Positions 44,438-52,523 of a stretch of DNA of 56,229 nucleotides are shown here, one piece after another (position 1 is the first letter of the stretch; the number at the start of each line of letters is the position of its first letter). The DNA comes from Candidatus Neomicrothrix sp. UBA6944. GTDB taxonomy: Bacteria > Actinomycetota > Acidimicrobiia > Acidimicrobiales > Poriferisodalaceae. The stretch lies in contig DJZU01000037.1 in NCBI GenBank assembly GCA_002448715.1, forward strand, positions 1-56,229. The letters run 5' to 3'. The translations under genes and the position numbers were made by a program. Under the pieces are notes generated by a model. It ran no database searches, was not told the origin of the DNA, and saw only the letters and a program-made list of their open reading frames with translations.

Positions 44438-46051
44438 CTAATCGACGACCAAGTCGGCGAAGCTGTCGCGAAGCGTCCGCTTCGAAAATTTGCCTGTCGA
44501 GGTCTTTGGTACTTCATCGATTATTTGGGTAGCGCTCGGTAACCACCATTTCGCCATGCGTGGGGTCAGATAATCGATGAGTTCCTCATGAGTTAGCGAC
44601 TCTCCATCTTTAAGAACCACACATGCCATGGGGCGTTCCATCCACTTTTCTGATGCAACTGCAATCACCGCCGCTTCAGCGATCTTGGGATGGCTCATTA
44701 TCTCATTTTCGACTTCAACGGAGCTGACCCACTCTCCTCCTGATTTGATGAGATCTTTAGTCCGATCGACGAGGCGAATATACCCACGCTCGTCACAAGT
44801 CGCGACATCTCCGGTTCGCAACCATCCATCATGGGTAAATGAGTCTGAGGCGTCGGGTCTCTTGTAGTACTCACCGGTAATGAAAGATCCGCGCACCTGA
44901 AGCTCCCCACTTGATTCACCATCCCATGGCAGTTCTTCTGTCGAATCTGGCTCACAGATTCGAAATTCGACTGTCGGAACAATCGTGCCAACCGAAGATC
45001 GAATGTCTGACTTAGCGTCCTCGTCGAGATCAGCTTCAGCCGACTTAACATGAGCGATTGCAGCGAGCGGGCTAGTTTCGGTCATTCCCCATGCCTGCAG
45101 GATGGGCAACCCAATTTTCTCGCGATAGCCCTCCGACAATGACTTAGGAACTGCCGATCCGCCACACGGGATCGCTCGCAGGCTTGACACGTCGCGGCCG
45201 TCTAACTCTTCAAGGACACCCATCCATATGGTGGGGACCCCCGCAGCAATTGTGACTCGCTCAGACTCCATTAACTCAGCTATAGGTTCAGGCTGCAACT
45301 TGGGACCAGGGTTCACCAATGTTGCCCCCGCAGCGACTGCTGCATGTTGCAAACCCCATGAATTGACATGGAACATCGGAACAACAGGAAGGATGACGTC
45401 GGATTCACATACCCCCAATCCGTCAGCGGTCATGGTCGTAATGGTGTGCATATAAGTCGATCTATGGCTATACACAACGCCCTTTGGGTTTCCGGTAGTG
45501 CCACTCGTGTAGCACATCGAAGCAGCTTGCTTTTCGTCTCTTACATCGAAGTCAACCGACGGAGCAGCAGCAATTAGTTCTTCATAGTCGATCACTCGAG
45601 GGTCATCGGGGATGTCCCCATCACCGTCATCCATGACAACAAAATGTCTGACTGTCTCTAGCTGATCGACCAGTGGCCACAACAGAGCAACTAAGGACCT
45701 ATCAACGAAAATTACTTCGTCTTCTGCATGGTTGGCGATGTAGACGATCTGGTCCGCATAAAGTCTGACGTTCAATGTGTGTAGTACTCGGTTGGTGCAT
45801 GGCACTGCAAAATAAAGTTCTAGATGTCGTGCAGTGTTCCAAGCAAAGGTCCCCACTCTGCCAGATTCGTTAACACCTAAAATATCTAAAGCACCGCCAA
45901 GTCTGCGAGTCCGGTCGGCCCACTGTCCATAGTTACTTCGATCGATTCCTGCTGCCGTAGCCGTGACGAGTTCCTTGTGAGGAAACAAGCTTTCAGCTCG
46001 GCGGAAGAAGAAGTCGAGGGTAAGGGGGGTATCCATCATGGTTGACTGCAT
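44438..46051 (-). CDS. long-chain fatty acid--CoA ligase-like (AMP-forming) enzyme
   Basis: 537 aa ANL-superfamily ligase. The P-loop is YTSGTTGNPKGV, the A5 region AWGMTETSP, the A7 hinge WLRTGDVA, DRTKDLIKSGGEWVSS at A8, and the A10 lysine lies in PKTSTGKFSKR. The sequence is close to the medium/long-chain acyl-CoA synthetase group that Acidimicrobiia carry in many copies. It activates carboxylic acids for beta-oxidation. TACGAT ends 7 bases before the first ATG; internal ATGs at 46039 and 46036 are alternatives. Confidence 0.9.
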   Translation of the reverse strand: MQSTMMDTPLTLDFFFRRAESLFPHKELVTATAAGIDRSNYGQWADRTRRLGGALDILGVNESGRVGTFAWNTARHLELYFAVPCTNRVLHTLNVRLYADQIVYIANHAEDEVIFVDRSLVALLWPLVDQLETVRHFVVMDDGDGDIPDDPRVIDYEELIAAAPSVDFDVRDEKQAASMCYTSGTTGNPKGVVYSHRSTYMHTITTMTADGLGVCESDVILPVVPMFHVNSWGLQHAAVAAGATLVNPGPKLQPEPIAELMESERVTIAAGVPTIWMGVLEELDGRDVSSLRAIPCGGSAVPKSLSEGYREKIGLPILQAWGMTETSPLAAIAHVKSAEADLDEDAKSDIRSSVGTIVPTVEFRICEPDSTEELPWDGESSGELQVRGSFITGEYYKRPDASDSFTHDGWLRTGDVATCDERGYIRLVDRTKDLIKSGGEWVSSVEVENEIMSHPKIAEAAVIAVASEKWMERPMACVVLKDGESLTHEELIDYLTPRMAKWWLPSATQIIDEVPKTSTGKFSKRTLRDSFADLVVD

Positions 46052-46058
46052 ATGCCAA

Positions 46059-46064
46059 ATCGTA
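46059..46064 (-). promoter_or_regulatory. -10 box (TACGAT) for leaderless acyl-CoA ligase
   Basis: TACGAT ends 7 bases before the ATG at 46051. Confidence 0.45.
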
Positions 46065-46112
46065 GGAGAAGACTTCGCTAACGGCTACATCCGCGTAGGG
46101 TGAAAGTTCGAA

Positions 46113-46763
46113 ATGAGTGAATCTGAGCTTCCGAAAGCATCCCTGGGTGATGAAGACCGTCGCAGAGTTAAACAACTCGCTGCCCTGCCAGTCGCGCTCG
46201 CGCTCGCGGCATACGTTGGCCAGATTTTGACGAGTTCGCTAATCGACTCACAGCCTCTCGTACTGATCTCCCTGAATGCAACAGATCCCATGTTGCTGTT
46301 AGCCGCTAATCAAACCGGCTCCGTTGCTTTCCTACTCGTAGGAGCGATCAGACTCTTTGCCCCGGACCTGTTCCTTCACCAGTTGGGGTGGGAATTTGGA
46401 CCTGCCACCAAAAACTACATCGCGGGAGAATTCGGCCAAAATAGCGGTCTGCTAAGAACAATCGCTGTCTTAGAGCGATGGTTTCCAAGGGTTGGCTGGC
46501 TGTTACTTTTCTTAGTGCCTGGGTATCCGATGTGCCTACTCGCGGGTATAGCCCGGATGAAAAGGATCCCGTTTGTAGCGGTCAATTTGTGTGGAACCTT
46601 TTCACGACTTTTGCTGATCTATTGGGTGAGCTCAGTTTTTGACGGACCCATTGGCGCAGTAGTCAGATTCATTAGCCGTTTCTCATTACCATTCACATTG
46701 GTAATGGTTCTTCTGGTGGTGTTTCAAAGCGGGCGCAAGAAGCAACGGCCAACGGAACCTTAA
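46113..46763 (+). CDS. DedA/VTT-like membrane protein
   Basis: 216 aa with about 4-5 hydrophobic segments. The stretch PGYPMCLLAGIARMKRIPFVAVNLCGTF, followed by SRLLLIYW, resembles the VTT (SNARE-associated/DedA) domain, with its Gly-x-x-Arg-Met and Asn-x2-Gly-x3-Arg pattern. DedA proteins flip or scramble lipids such as undecaprenyl phosphate; this link is family-level inference. TAGGGT lies 11 bases before the ATG. It is divergent from the acyl-CoA ligase. Confidence 0.7.
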   Translation: MSESELPKASLGDEDRRRVKQLAALPVALALAAYVGQILTSSLIDSQPLVLISLNATDPMLLLAANQTGSVAFLLVGAIRLFAPDLFLHQLGWEFGPATKNYIAGEFGQNSGLLRTIAVLERWFPRVGWLLLFLVPGYPMCLLAGIARMKRIPFVAVNLCGTFSRLLLIYWVSSVFDGPIGAVVRFISRFSLPFTLVMVLLVVFQSGRKKQRPTEP

Positions 46764-46770
46764 AGGGCCC

Positions 46771-47619
46771 TCATAGGTTGTCGATATCATCCCATCGTGG
46801 CATGCTCGGCTGCGCACCGACCTTGCGTACGGCCGCCGCTCCTGCTCGCACAGCTATCAGCGCCGCCGCTACTGGGTCGTTGGTATCCACGAACGCTACC
46901 GAGAACGCACCTACGAATGCGTCACCGGCACCTGTTGGATCGACAACGTCTACCGAGGGTGCCGCTACCTTAGTGATTTCTTCACCAACTCGAACTTCGC
47001 AGCCATCTGCTCCAAGAGTGGTTATGAGAATCGGGGGAGAAAAGTTGTTCAACTGTTTAGCTTCTTGGCGATTCACTATGACAACATCGGCTAGGGGAAG
47101 GATGCTCGCTGCCACGTGGTTAAAGGGAGCTGGATTAAAAACAATCTTTGTCGACGAAGCTGCTGCAAGCACTGCTGCCGCCCGTGCCGCCTCAACTCCT
47201 ACCTCACCTTGTAACAACAAGACATCAGCATCACCGATCGTAGATGCTGCTCGCTCGACATCTTTAGCGCCGAGTTCTCCATTGGCTCCTGCTATGACGA
47301 TGATCGACACATCGGTTGGATCAATGGTGATCACTGCCGTACCTGTCGCCGCGTTTCCTCTCGACACGTGCATTCGGTCGATACCTGCAGCGTCTAGTTG
47401 CGCGAGTAAGTAATCACCTCGATTATCGGCACCCACACATCCGATCATGCTTACTTCGGCATCGAGACGAGCAGCTGCAACCGCCTGGTTAGCCCCCTTA
47501 CCTCCGGCATTTTCCTCGCAGCCAGTCCCATGGATAGTCTCATCTGCTTCTGGGCGTTGTGGAACCCAAACAGTGATGTCGTAGTTAAGGCTCCCGGCGA
47601 CTGCAACCCGCGTAGGCAA
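46771..47619 (-). CDS. rbsK: ribokinase-like PfkB sugar kinase
   Basis: 282 aa PfkB kinase. The N-terminal GGKGANQAVAAARL (about 38-51) and the C-terminal DPTGAGDAFVGAF (about 236-248, catalytic Asp in GAGD) are ribokinase signatures. It probably phosphorylates ribose or a nucleoside. The TTG start is one base after the dapB stop, so it is translated with dapB. No ribose transporter gene is adjacent, so the substrate is inferred only from sequence. Confidence 0.78.
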   Translation of the reverse strand: MPTRVAVAGSLNYDITVWVPQRPEADETIHGTGCEENAGGKGANQAVAAARLDAEVSMIGCVGADNRGDYLLAQLDAAGIDRMHVSRGNAATGTAVITIDPTDVSIIVIAGANGELGAKDVERAASTIGDADVLLLQGEVGVEAARAAAVLAAASSTKIVFNPAPFNHVAASILPLADVVIVNRQEAKQLNNFSPPILITTLGADGCEVRVGEEITKVAAPSVDVVDPTGAGDAFVGAFSVAFVDTNDPVAAALIAVRAGAAAVRKVGAQPSMPRWDDIDNL

Positions 47620-47620
47620 A

Positions 47621-48388
47621 CTAAATCCCTAAGTATGAGTCAAGGCCCAGAGTAACGCCGGGGTGTTCGCTGACGAGCTTGCAAGCAAGTACAACCCCAC
47701 CCATGAAGGACGCTCTATCTAAACTGTCATGCCGAAGAGTTAGGGTTTCTCCATCGGTTCCTAGTAACACCTCTTGGTGTGCGACTAAACCCCTCAGCCG
47801 AACCGAATGAACGTTGATACCAGCTGGTCCCGTTGCTCCTCGCGCTCCAGGTAACACTTGGTCTTGCGTCGGATCTTCCCCCCATTGGTCGGACGCTTCT
47901 GTCATCCGTTCCAGCGTTCGCATCGCTGTTCCCGATGGCGCATCAACTTTTGCGTCGTGATGCAACTCAATAATTTCAGCCGTCGGGAAAAAAGGAGCTG
48001 CCATTTCGGCAAATCGCATCAACAGGACGGCACCTATCGCAAAGTTGGGTGCGACAAGGCAGTTACTTGAAGTAAAAGTCTCCTCAAAGGTTGATAGATC
48101 ATGGTCATTGAGGCCACTAGTACCGACAACTGCGTGTACTTGATTGTCAGCACACCAAGCGATATTTGATCTAGCGGCTTCTGCGATTGTGAAATCGACC
48201 ATTACATCAACCGTTGACGGATCTAAATCTTCTAAAGCTTTAACCACAGTCACCGTTCCGGTGGGGTCTTCTGAACCTACTGATGATGGGTCGACAGCGG
48301 CCGCGAGTTCTAAATCTTGGTCAGCATCTACTGCGCGACATACTGCTGAACCCATTCGACCAGCTGAACCTACGACTACTACTCGCAT
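47621..48388 (-). CDS. dapB: 4-hydroxy-tetrahydrodipicolinate reductase
   Basis: 255 aa from ATG 48388. The Rossmann start VVVGSAGRMG binds NAD(P)H, and the catalytic HHDAKVDAPSGTA has the His and Lys residues. It reduces the DapA product in diaminopimelate and lysine synthesis. The frame also opens at TTG 48415, but that codon lies in the T-run of the pnp terminator, so ATG 48388 (with GAAGGGA upstream) is the likely start. Coupled to rbsK. Confidence 0.93.
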   Translation of the reverse strand: MRVVVVGSAGRMGSAVCRAVDADQDLELAAAVDPSSVGSEDPTGTVTVVKALEDLDPSTVDVMVDFTIAEAARSNIAWCADNQVHAVVGTSGLNDHDLSTFEETFTSSNCLVAPNFAIGAVLLMRFAEMAAPFFPTAEIIELHHDAKVDAPSGTAMRTLERMTEASDQWGEDPTQDQVLPGARGATGPAGINVHSVRLRGLVAHQEVLLGTDGETLTLRHDSLDRASFMGGVVLACKLVSEHPGVTLGLDSYLGI

Positions 48389-48421
48389 ATAGGCGGTCCC
48401 TTCTATAGTTCCCAAAACTTA

Positions 48422-48457
48422 GTGAGCCCTGCCTCCATTCTGGAGTACAGGGCTCAC
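48422..48457 (-). terminator. intrinsic terminator downstream of pnp
   Basis: A perfect 10-base inverted repeat, GTGAGCCCTG and CAGGGCTCAC, encloses an inner 5-base stem, CTCCA and TGGAG. On the minus strand it is followed by TAAGTTTTGG, a short U-run. It sits 50 bases after the pnp stop and separates pnp from dapB. Confidence 0.75.
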
Positions 48458-48506
48458 AGTAAGAGCATCTATTTCGAAATAAGCGTTATTTCAGGCGGAC
48501 GAAGCC

Positions 48507-50936
48507 CTATCTACGGTTCCTGCGACGACGTCTCCCTCGCCCATCATCTTTCGGTTCCGGCCCCATATCCCCGTAAAGATCCTTGGCGGTTTCGGAGAAG
48601 TGTTCCTCAAATGAAACGTATTCTCGAGCCGTTGAGGAATCATTGTCCTCACTCGCCGAACCTTCACCGTCGTCTTCTGAATCGGTCGAAGCTAACCCTT
48701 CGGGCTGGTTATCAGAAGTTTCGCTTTCGCTGGCTTCTTCGGACTGAGTCGCACTTTGGGTTACAGCATCGCCGACCATCGAAAGAGAAAGCTTTCCATT
48801 TGGGTCGATGTCATCAACCAAGACCTGGACCGCGTCACCCACGTTAAGCACTTCCTCGACTTTGTCGAGTCGGCGGTCACCTCCGAGTTTGCTGATGTGC
48901 AATAAGCCGTCTGTGCCCGGCAAAATATTTACAAATGCCCCGAACTTGGTGATGTTGACAACCCGACCTTCGTATTCAGCGCCAACATCAGCGGTCGGCG
49001 GGTTGACGATCAGTCGAATTTGACGCTCAGCCTCAGTAACCTTTTCGCGGTCTGGTGAACCAATGCTCACCACTCCTACCGTGCCGTCATCGTCGACAGA
49101 AATATCTGCGCCGGTTTCTTCTTGAATGGTATTGATGACCTTTCCTCGCGGACCAATAACCTCTCCGATCTTGTCAATCGGTATCTCGAAACTGACAATT
49201 TTTGGAGCGTTGCCTCCGACATCAGAACGCGGCTCAGAGATTGCATCATTCATAACCGAAAGTATTTGCATCCGGGCCTCTCGCGCCTGCGCTAACGCCT
49301 GAGCAAGGACCTCGGCAGGAATACCCTCAATCTTTGTATCCAGTTGAAGGGCTGTTATGGCATCTTCGGTTCCAGCAACTTTGAAGTCCATATCTCCGAA
49401 CGCATCTTCTGCGCCCAGAATGTCGGTAAGGGTCACGTACTTACCTTCTGCATACACCAAGCCCATCGCAATTCCTGATACGTGGCTCCGGATCGGTACA
49501 CCCGCATCCATAAGCGAGAGGGACGAAGCGCAAACCGAGCCCATGGACGTGGAGCCATTAGATGACAAGACGTCTGAAACTAAGCGCAGAGTGTAAGGAA
49601 ACTTCTCTTTCGAAGGGATCGCGGGTAACAATGCACGTTCAGCGAGGGCACCGTGTCCAATTTCTCGACGCTTAGGACCCCTCATAAAGCCTGCCTCTCC
49701 TGTAGAGAAAGGCGGGAAGTTGTAGTGGTGCATATATCGCTTGCGGTCGTTCGGGTTGAGCGTGTCGATGAGCTGTTCCATGCGACTCATGCCTAATGTC
49801 GTGACATTTAGCACTTGTGTTTCCCCGCGCTGGAACAGACCCGAACCATGAGCCGTTTCGCCCACATACGCAACTTCAGCAGATAGCGGACGGACTTCAT
49901 CGGTAGCCCGGCCATCAATGCGGAAGCCATCCTCCACTATGCGCCGACGAACAATTTCTTTGGTAACCGAACGTACTGCCGCGCCTATCTGCTTTGCAGC
50001 ATCTGACGTTTCGGAAAACTCTTCCTCGAGCTGCGCCCGGATTTCCGCAGTCACTTCGTCTTGACGCGCTTCGCGCTCGGCCTTGTCGGCGATAGCCATA
50101 ACTTCGGTTAACTGCGGGGTCGCGACAGAGCGAACTCGTTCCACGATCTCTTCGCTGTAATCAACGCTTCGAACCCATTCAAGCTCTTCAATTTCGCCAA
50201 CGCTGGCCCGTAAGGATTTTTGTAACTCTATGACGTCATCAATCCACTGTTTCGATGCTTCAAGACCGTCGGCCAAAACTTCTTCTGTGACCTTGGGTGC
50301 CCCTTCGTCGTAATACTCGAAGGCCCGTTCAGTACCACCGGCTTCAACCATCATGATGGCAATATCACCGTTTGCCAGTTGTCGACCAGCGACAACCATC
50401 TCGAATGTAGATTCTTCGCCTTCTTGATAAGTCGGGAAAGGTATCCATGACCCGTCGATGCTGTACGCGATTCGGACGGCCGCTACCGGAGAGTCAAACG
50501 GTATTCCGCTAACCCAAAGAGCAGCCGAGGCACCGTTTAGGGCGATCACGTCGTACTGATTCTCCCCGTCTACGCCGAGAATTGTTCCCACGACGTGTGT
50601 CTCGTGTCGATAGTCAGACGGGAAGTTAGGGCGCAGCGGACGGTCGATGAGTCGACAGGCGAGGATCGCATCGTCTGAGGCGCGACCTTCTCGACGGAAA
50701 AAAGAGCCAGGAATCCGCCCGGCGGCATACATTCTCTCCTCGATGTCAACGGTCAATGGGAAAAAATCGGCGCCGTCCCGAGGTTTACTCGAAGCAGTCG
50801 CTGTAACTAAGACTTGAGTGGAGCCGATCTTCGCTGTTACGGCTCCATTCGAAAGCCCAGCTAACTTGCCAGTTTCAAATGAAATGGTCTTGTCGGTACC
50901 CGAAATAGGGCCCGATATGGATATGGCATCAGCCAT
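48507..50936 (-). CDS. pnp: polyribonucleotide nucleotidyltransferase (PNPase)
   Basis: 809 aa. Two RNase PH-like domains (about 1-550, joined by a helical linker), then a KH domain (IGPRGKVINTIQEETG) and an S1 domain (GAEYEGRVVNITKFGAFV). The end is an acidic low-complexity tail with a final Arg-rich block, GRGRRRRRNRR. It degrades RNA from the 3' end by phosphorolysis. AAGGAG lies 14 bases upstream of the ATG, just after a strong leader hairpin. It is downstream of rpsO. Confidence 0.95.
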   Translation of the reverse strand: MADAISISGPISGTDKTISFETGKLAGLSNGAVTAKIGSTQVLVTATASSKPRDGADFFPLTVDIEERMYAAGRIPGSFFRREGRASDDAILACRLIDRPLRPNFPSDYRHETHVVGTILGVDGENQYDVIALNGASAALWVSGIPFDSPVAAVRIAYSIDGSWIPFPTYQEGEESTFEMVVAGRQLANGDIAIMMVEAGGTERAFEYYDEGAPKVTEEVLADGLEASKQWIDDVIELQKSLRASVGEIEELEWVRSVDYSEEIVERVRSVATPQLTEVMAIADKAEREARQDEVTAEIRAQLEEEFSETSDAAKQIGAAVRSVTKEIVRRRIVEDGFRIDGRATDEVRPLSAEVAYVGETAHGSGLFQRGETQVLNVTTLGMSRMEQLIDTLNPNDRKRYMHHYNFPPFSTGEAGFMRGPKRREIGHGALAERALLPAIPSKEKFPYTLRLVSDVLSSNGSTSMGSVCASSLSLMDAGVPIRSHVSGIAMGLVYAEGKYVTLTDILGAEDAFGDMDFKVAGTEDAITALQLDTKIEGIPAEVLAQALAQAREARMQILSVMNDAISEPRSDVGGNAPKIVSFEIPIDKIGEVIGPRGKVINTIQEETGADISVDDDGTVGVVSIGSPDREKVTEAERQIRLIVNPPTADVGAEYEGRVVNITKFGAFVNILPGTDGLLHISKLGGDRRLDKVEEVLNVGDAVQVLVDDIDPNGKLSLSMVGDAVTQSATQSEEASESETSDNQPEGLASTDSEDDGEGSASEDNDSSTAREYVSFEEHFSETAKDLYGDMGPEPKDDGRGRRRRRNRR

Positions 50937-50955
50937 GATTTTCTTCTACTCCTTC

Positions 50956-50972
50956 GGCGAGACGTTCTCGCC
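50956..50972 (-). promoter_or_regulatory. hairpin in the pnp leader
   Basis: GGCGAGA and TCTCGCC pair perfectly around a 3-base loop. On the mRNA, the hairpin ends directly before the GAAGGAG Shine-Dalgarno sequence of pnp. Position and strength suggest a processing or autoregulatory element of the kind known for pnp mRNA in other bacteria. Confidence 0.45.
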
Positions 50973-51108
50973 ATTATTTGCATTCAGTTGGTAGACGTCG
51001 GTTACTCCAATGTGGGGAGGAATCGGCGACAACCAATTGCGGTGCAATCTGGATTTGTGAGCTTCAGCCGTGAACGCAACTAGCAACCAAGTTGGTCGCG
51101 AGTGTCAA

Positions 51109-51366
51109 TCAGCGACGCAAACCGAGTTTCGCAATTAGCGCTCGGTAGCGCTCAACGTCATTATTGTCGAGATAGTTCAATAGTCGGCGTCGGCGGCCTA
51201 CGAGCTTCAGTAAGCCGCGCCGGCTGTGGTGGTCCTTTTGGTGGGTCTGCAAATGTTCGGTGAGATCGTTTATCCGTTCGGTTAACAGCGCAACTTGTAC
51301 TTCAGGTGAGCCTGTATCTGTATCGTGATGGCGATGCGCTGCCATGGTGTCGGATTTTTCGGCCAT
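51109..51366 (-). CDS. rpsO: 30S ribosomal protein uS15
   Basis: 85 aa, the usual S15 length. TGSPEVQVALLTERI, the conserved HHSRRGLLKLVGRRRRLLNYL and the C-terminal RYRALIAKLGLRR are diagnostic. S15 binds 16S rRNA at the central three-way junction. The frame opens at TTG 51387, but ATG 51366 with AAGGA upstream gives the family's length. It has its own promoter and a structured leader. Confidence 0.96.
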   Translation of the reverse strand: MAEKSDTMAAHRHHDTDTGSPEVQVALLTERINDLTEHLQTHQKDHHSRRGLLKLVGRRRRLLNYLDNNDVERYRALIAKLGLRR

Positions 51367-51393
51367 GAATTTTTCCTTGATATACAACGTCTT

Positions 51394-51446
51394 GCCGCTC
51401 CGTAGTGGGTTTGGCGGCTATTTGGCCGGCGCGATTAATAAGCGCC
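51394..51446 (-). promoter_or_regulatory. structured rpsO leader with two hairpins
   Basis: Two stems lie in the roughly 80-base leader: GCCGC with GCGGC (51394-51398 and 51414-51418) and GGCGC with GCGCC (51428-51432 and 51442-51446). Ribosomal protein S15 represses its own mRNA through leader structures in several phyla, so this is a candidate S15-binding element. Confidence 0.35.
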
Positions 51447-51453
51447 ATCGAGC

Positions 51454-51462
51454 ATTCTAACA
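51454..51462 (-). promoter_or_regulatory. extended -10 promoter for rpsO
   Basis: On the minus strand, TGTTAGAAT is an extended -10 (TGn followed by TAGAAT). No convincing -35 is present, which is acceptable for an extended -10 promoter. It lies about 90 bases before the rpsO ATG. Confidence 0.45.
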
Positions 51463-51503
51463 GCCAAGTCCACACTTATTACAGACAGCGCTGGGGTCTT
51501 GAC

Positions 51504-52448
51504 TCAGTCTTCGAGACACTTAGCAGCGTCAGCCACATCCTTGGCCAGCTGTTCTTGCAGTTGTTCGATGCCTTCAAATTTTCTTTCGCCTCTAAGTCTG
51601 CGCACAAAACGAACTTTTGCTATTTCCCCGTACAAGTCTCCCCGAAAACCAATCAGGTGCGCTTCAATCAATGAGCGGTCTGCATAGTCGTAAAATGTTG
51701 GTCGCTTTCCAATATTGACGGCAGCGGGATATTGCGTTCCATCTTCTCTGATGTACCAAGCGGCGTAGACACCATCTGAAGGCACCTGCAAATCAGGTGT
51801 CGTCGGCAAATTAGCTGTAGGGAATCCAATTGTTCGTCCCCGCCTATCGCCGGCGGTGACCACCCCTCGCACTTCAAAAGGGCGTCCAAGTAAACGATGT
51901 GCCTTCTCCACATCCCCATCGGCCAGAGCACTCCTTATTGAGGTTGAGGAGATAACTTCCCCTTCTCCGGTCAATTGCTTGACCAAAGGCAGCCCAACAA
52001 CTTCGTAACCACATTCATCTCCGACCGACTTCAACGTCTCAACGTTGCCTCGACGACCTTTCCCGAAGTGAAAGTCTGCGCCAACAATAACGGCACGTGC
52101 CTGCAAACAATCCACAAGTATCTGACGAGCAAATGTCTCAGCTGAAACTTGCGCTTGTTCTTCTGTGAATTCCACGACCAACGTGTAATCAACACCCGTT
52201 TCAGCCAAGAGTTCAAGTTTGTGCTCAAGGTCGCACAGCAGCAGAGGCGCGGACTCCGGGCGCACGACCGTTGCTGGGTGACGATCAAAGGTTACGACCG
52301 CAGTTGCACATCCACGCTCGGCTGCCATCCGATGCATCTCAGCCACCACTGTTCTATGGCCTCTGTGCACACCGTCGTATTCACCAACGGTTACTACACT
52401 GCCTTGTTCTAAAGTTGGCGACCACGCCAGGTCGCGAATGATCTCCAC
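51504..52448 (-). CDS. ribF: bifunctional riboflavin kinase/FAD synthetase
   Basis: 314 aa. The N-terminal FMN adenylyltransferase domain (about 1-180) has VGEYDGVHRGH, the nucleotidyltransferase HxGH-type motif, and STSIRSAL near residue 169. The C-terminal riboflavin kinase domain carries GRTIGFPTANL (the PTAN motif) and AAVNIGKRPTF. It makes FMN and FAD, needed by the many flavoenzymes encoded here. GTG start with TAGTTT ending 6 bases upstream. It follows truB at a 75-base gap. Confidence 0.95.
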   Translation of the reverse strand: MEIIRDLAWSPTLEQGSVVTVGEYDGVHRGHRTVVAEMHRMAAERGCATAVVTFDRHPATVVRPESAPLLLCDLEHKLELLAETGVDYTLVVEFTEEQAQVSAETFARQILVDCLQARAVIVGADFHFGKGRRGNVETLKSVGDECGYEVVGLPLVKQLTGEGEVISSTSIRSALADGDVEKAHRLLGRPFEVRGVVTAGDRRGRTIGFPTANLPTTPDLQVPSDGVYAAWYIREDGTQYPAAVNIGKRPTFYDYADRSLIEAHLIGFRGDLYGEIAKVRFVRRLRGERKFEGIEQLQEQLAKDVADAAKCLED

Positions 52449-52454
52449 AGCTTC

Positions 52455-52460
52455 AAACTA
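52455..52460 (-). promoter_or_regulatory. -10 box (TAGTTT) for leaderless ribF
   Basis: TAGTTT ends 6 bases before the ribF GTG. No flavin riboswitch-like structure fits in the 75-base gap to truB. Confidence 0.45.
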
Positions 52461-52523
52461 CCGGCCGGACGCCCCTACCACGACTCCTATTCGCAACAGA
52501 ATTTCAACTGTGAGCACACTTGA

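Noticed and set aside
46778..47413. 211-codon open frame on the plus strand
   Set aside because: It lies wholly antisense to the ribokinase gene, is rich in Ala, Ser and Thr from codon mirroring, and has no recognisable domain.
51061..51108. terminator after rpsO
   Set aside because: The inverted repeat around ACCAACTTGGT has a stem of only about 5 bases with a mismatch outside it and no U-run.
52449..52523. flavin riboswitch before ribF
   Set aside because: The gap is only 75 bases, lacks the conserved FMN riboswitch segments, and a -10 box lies right before the start codon.
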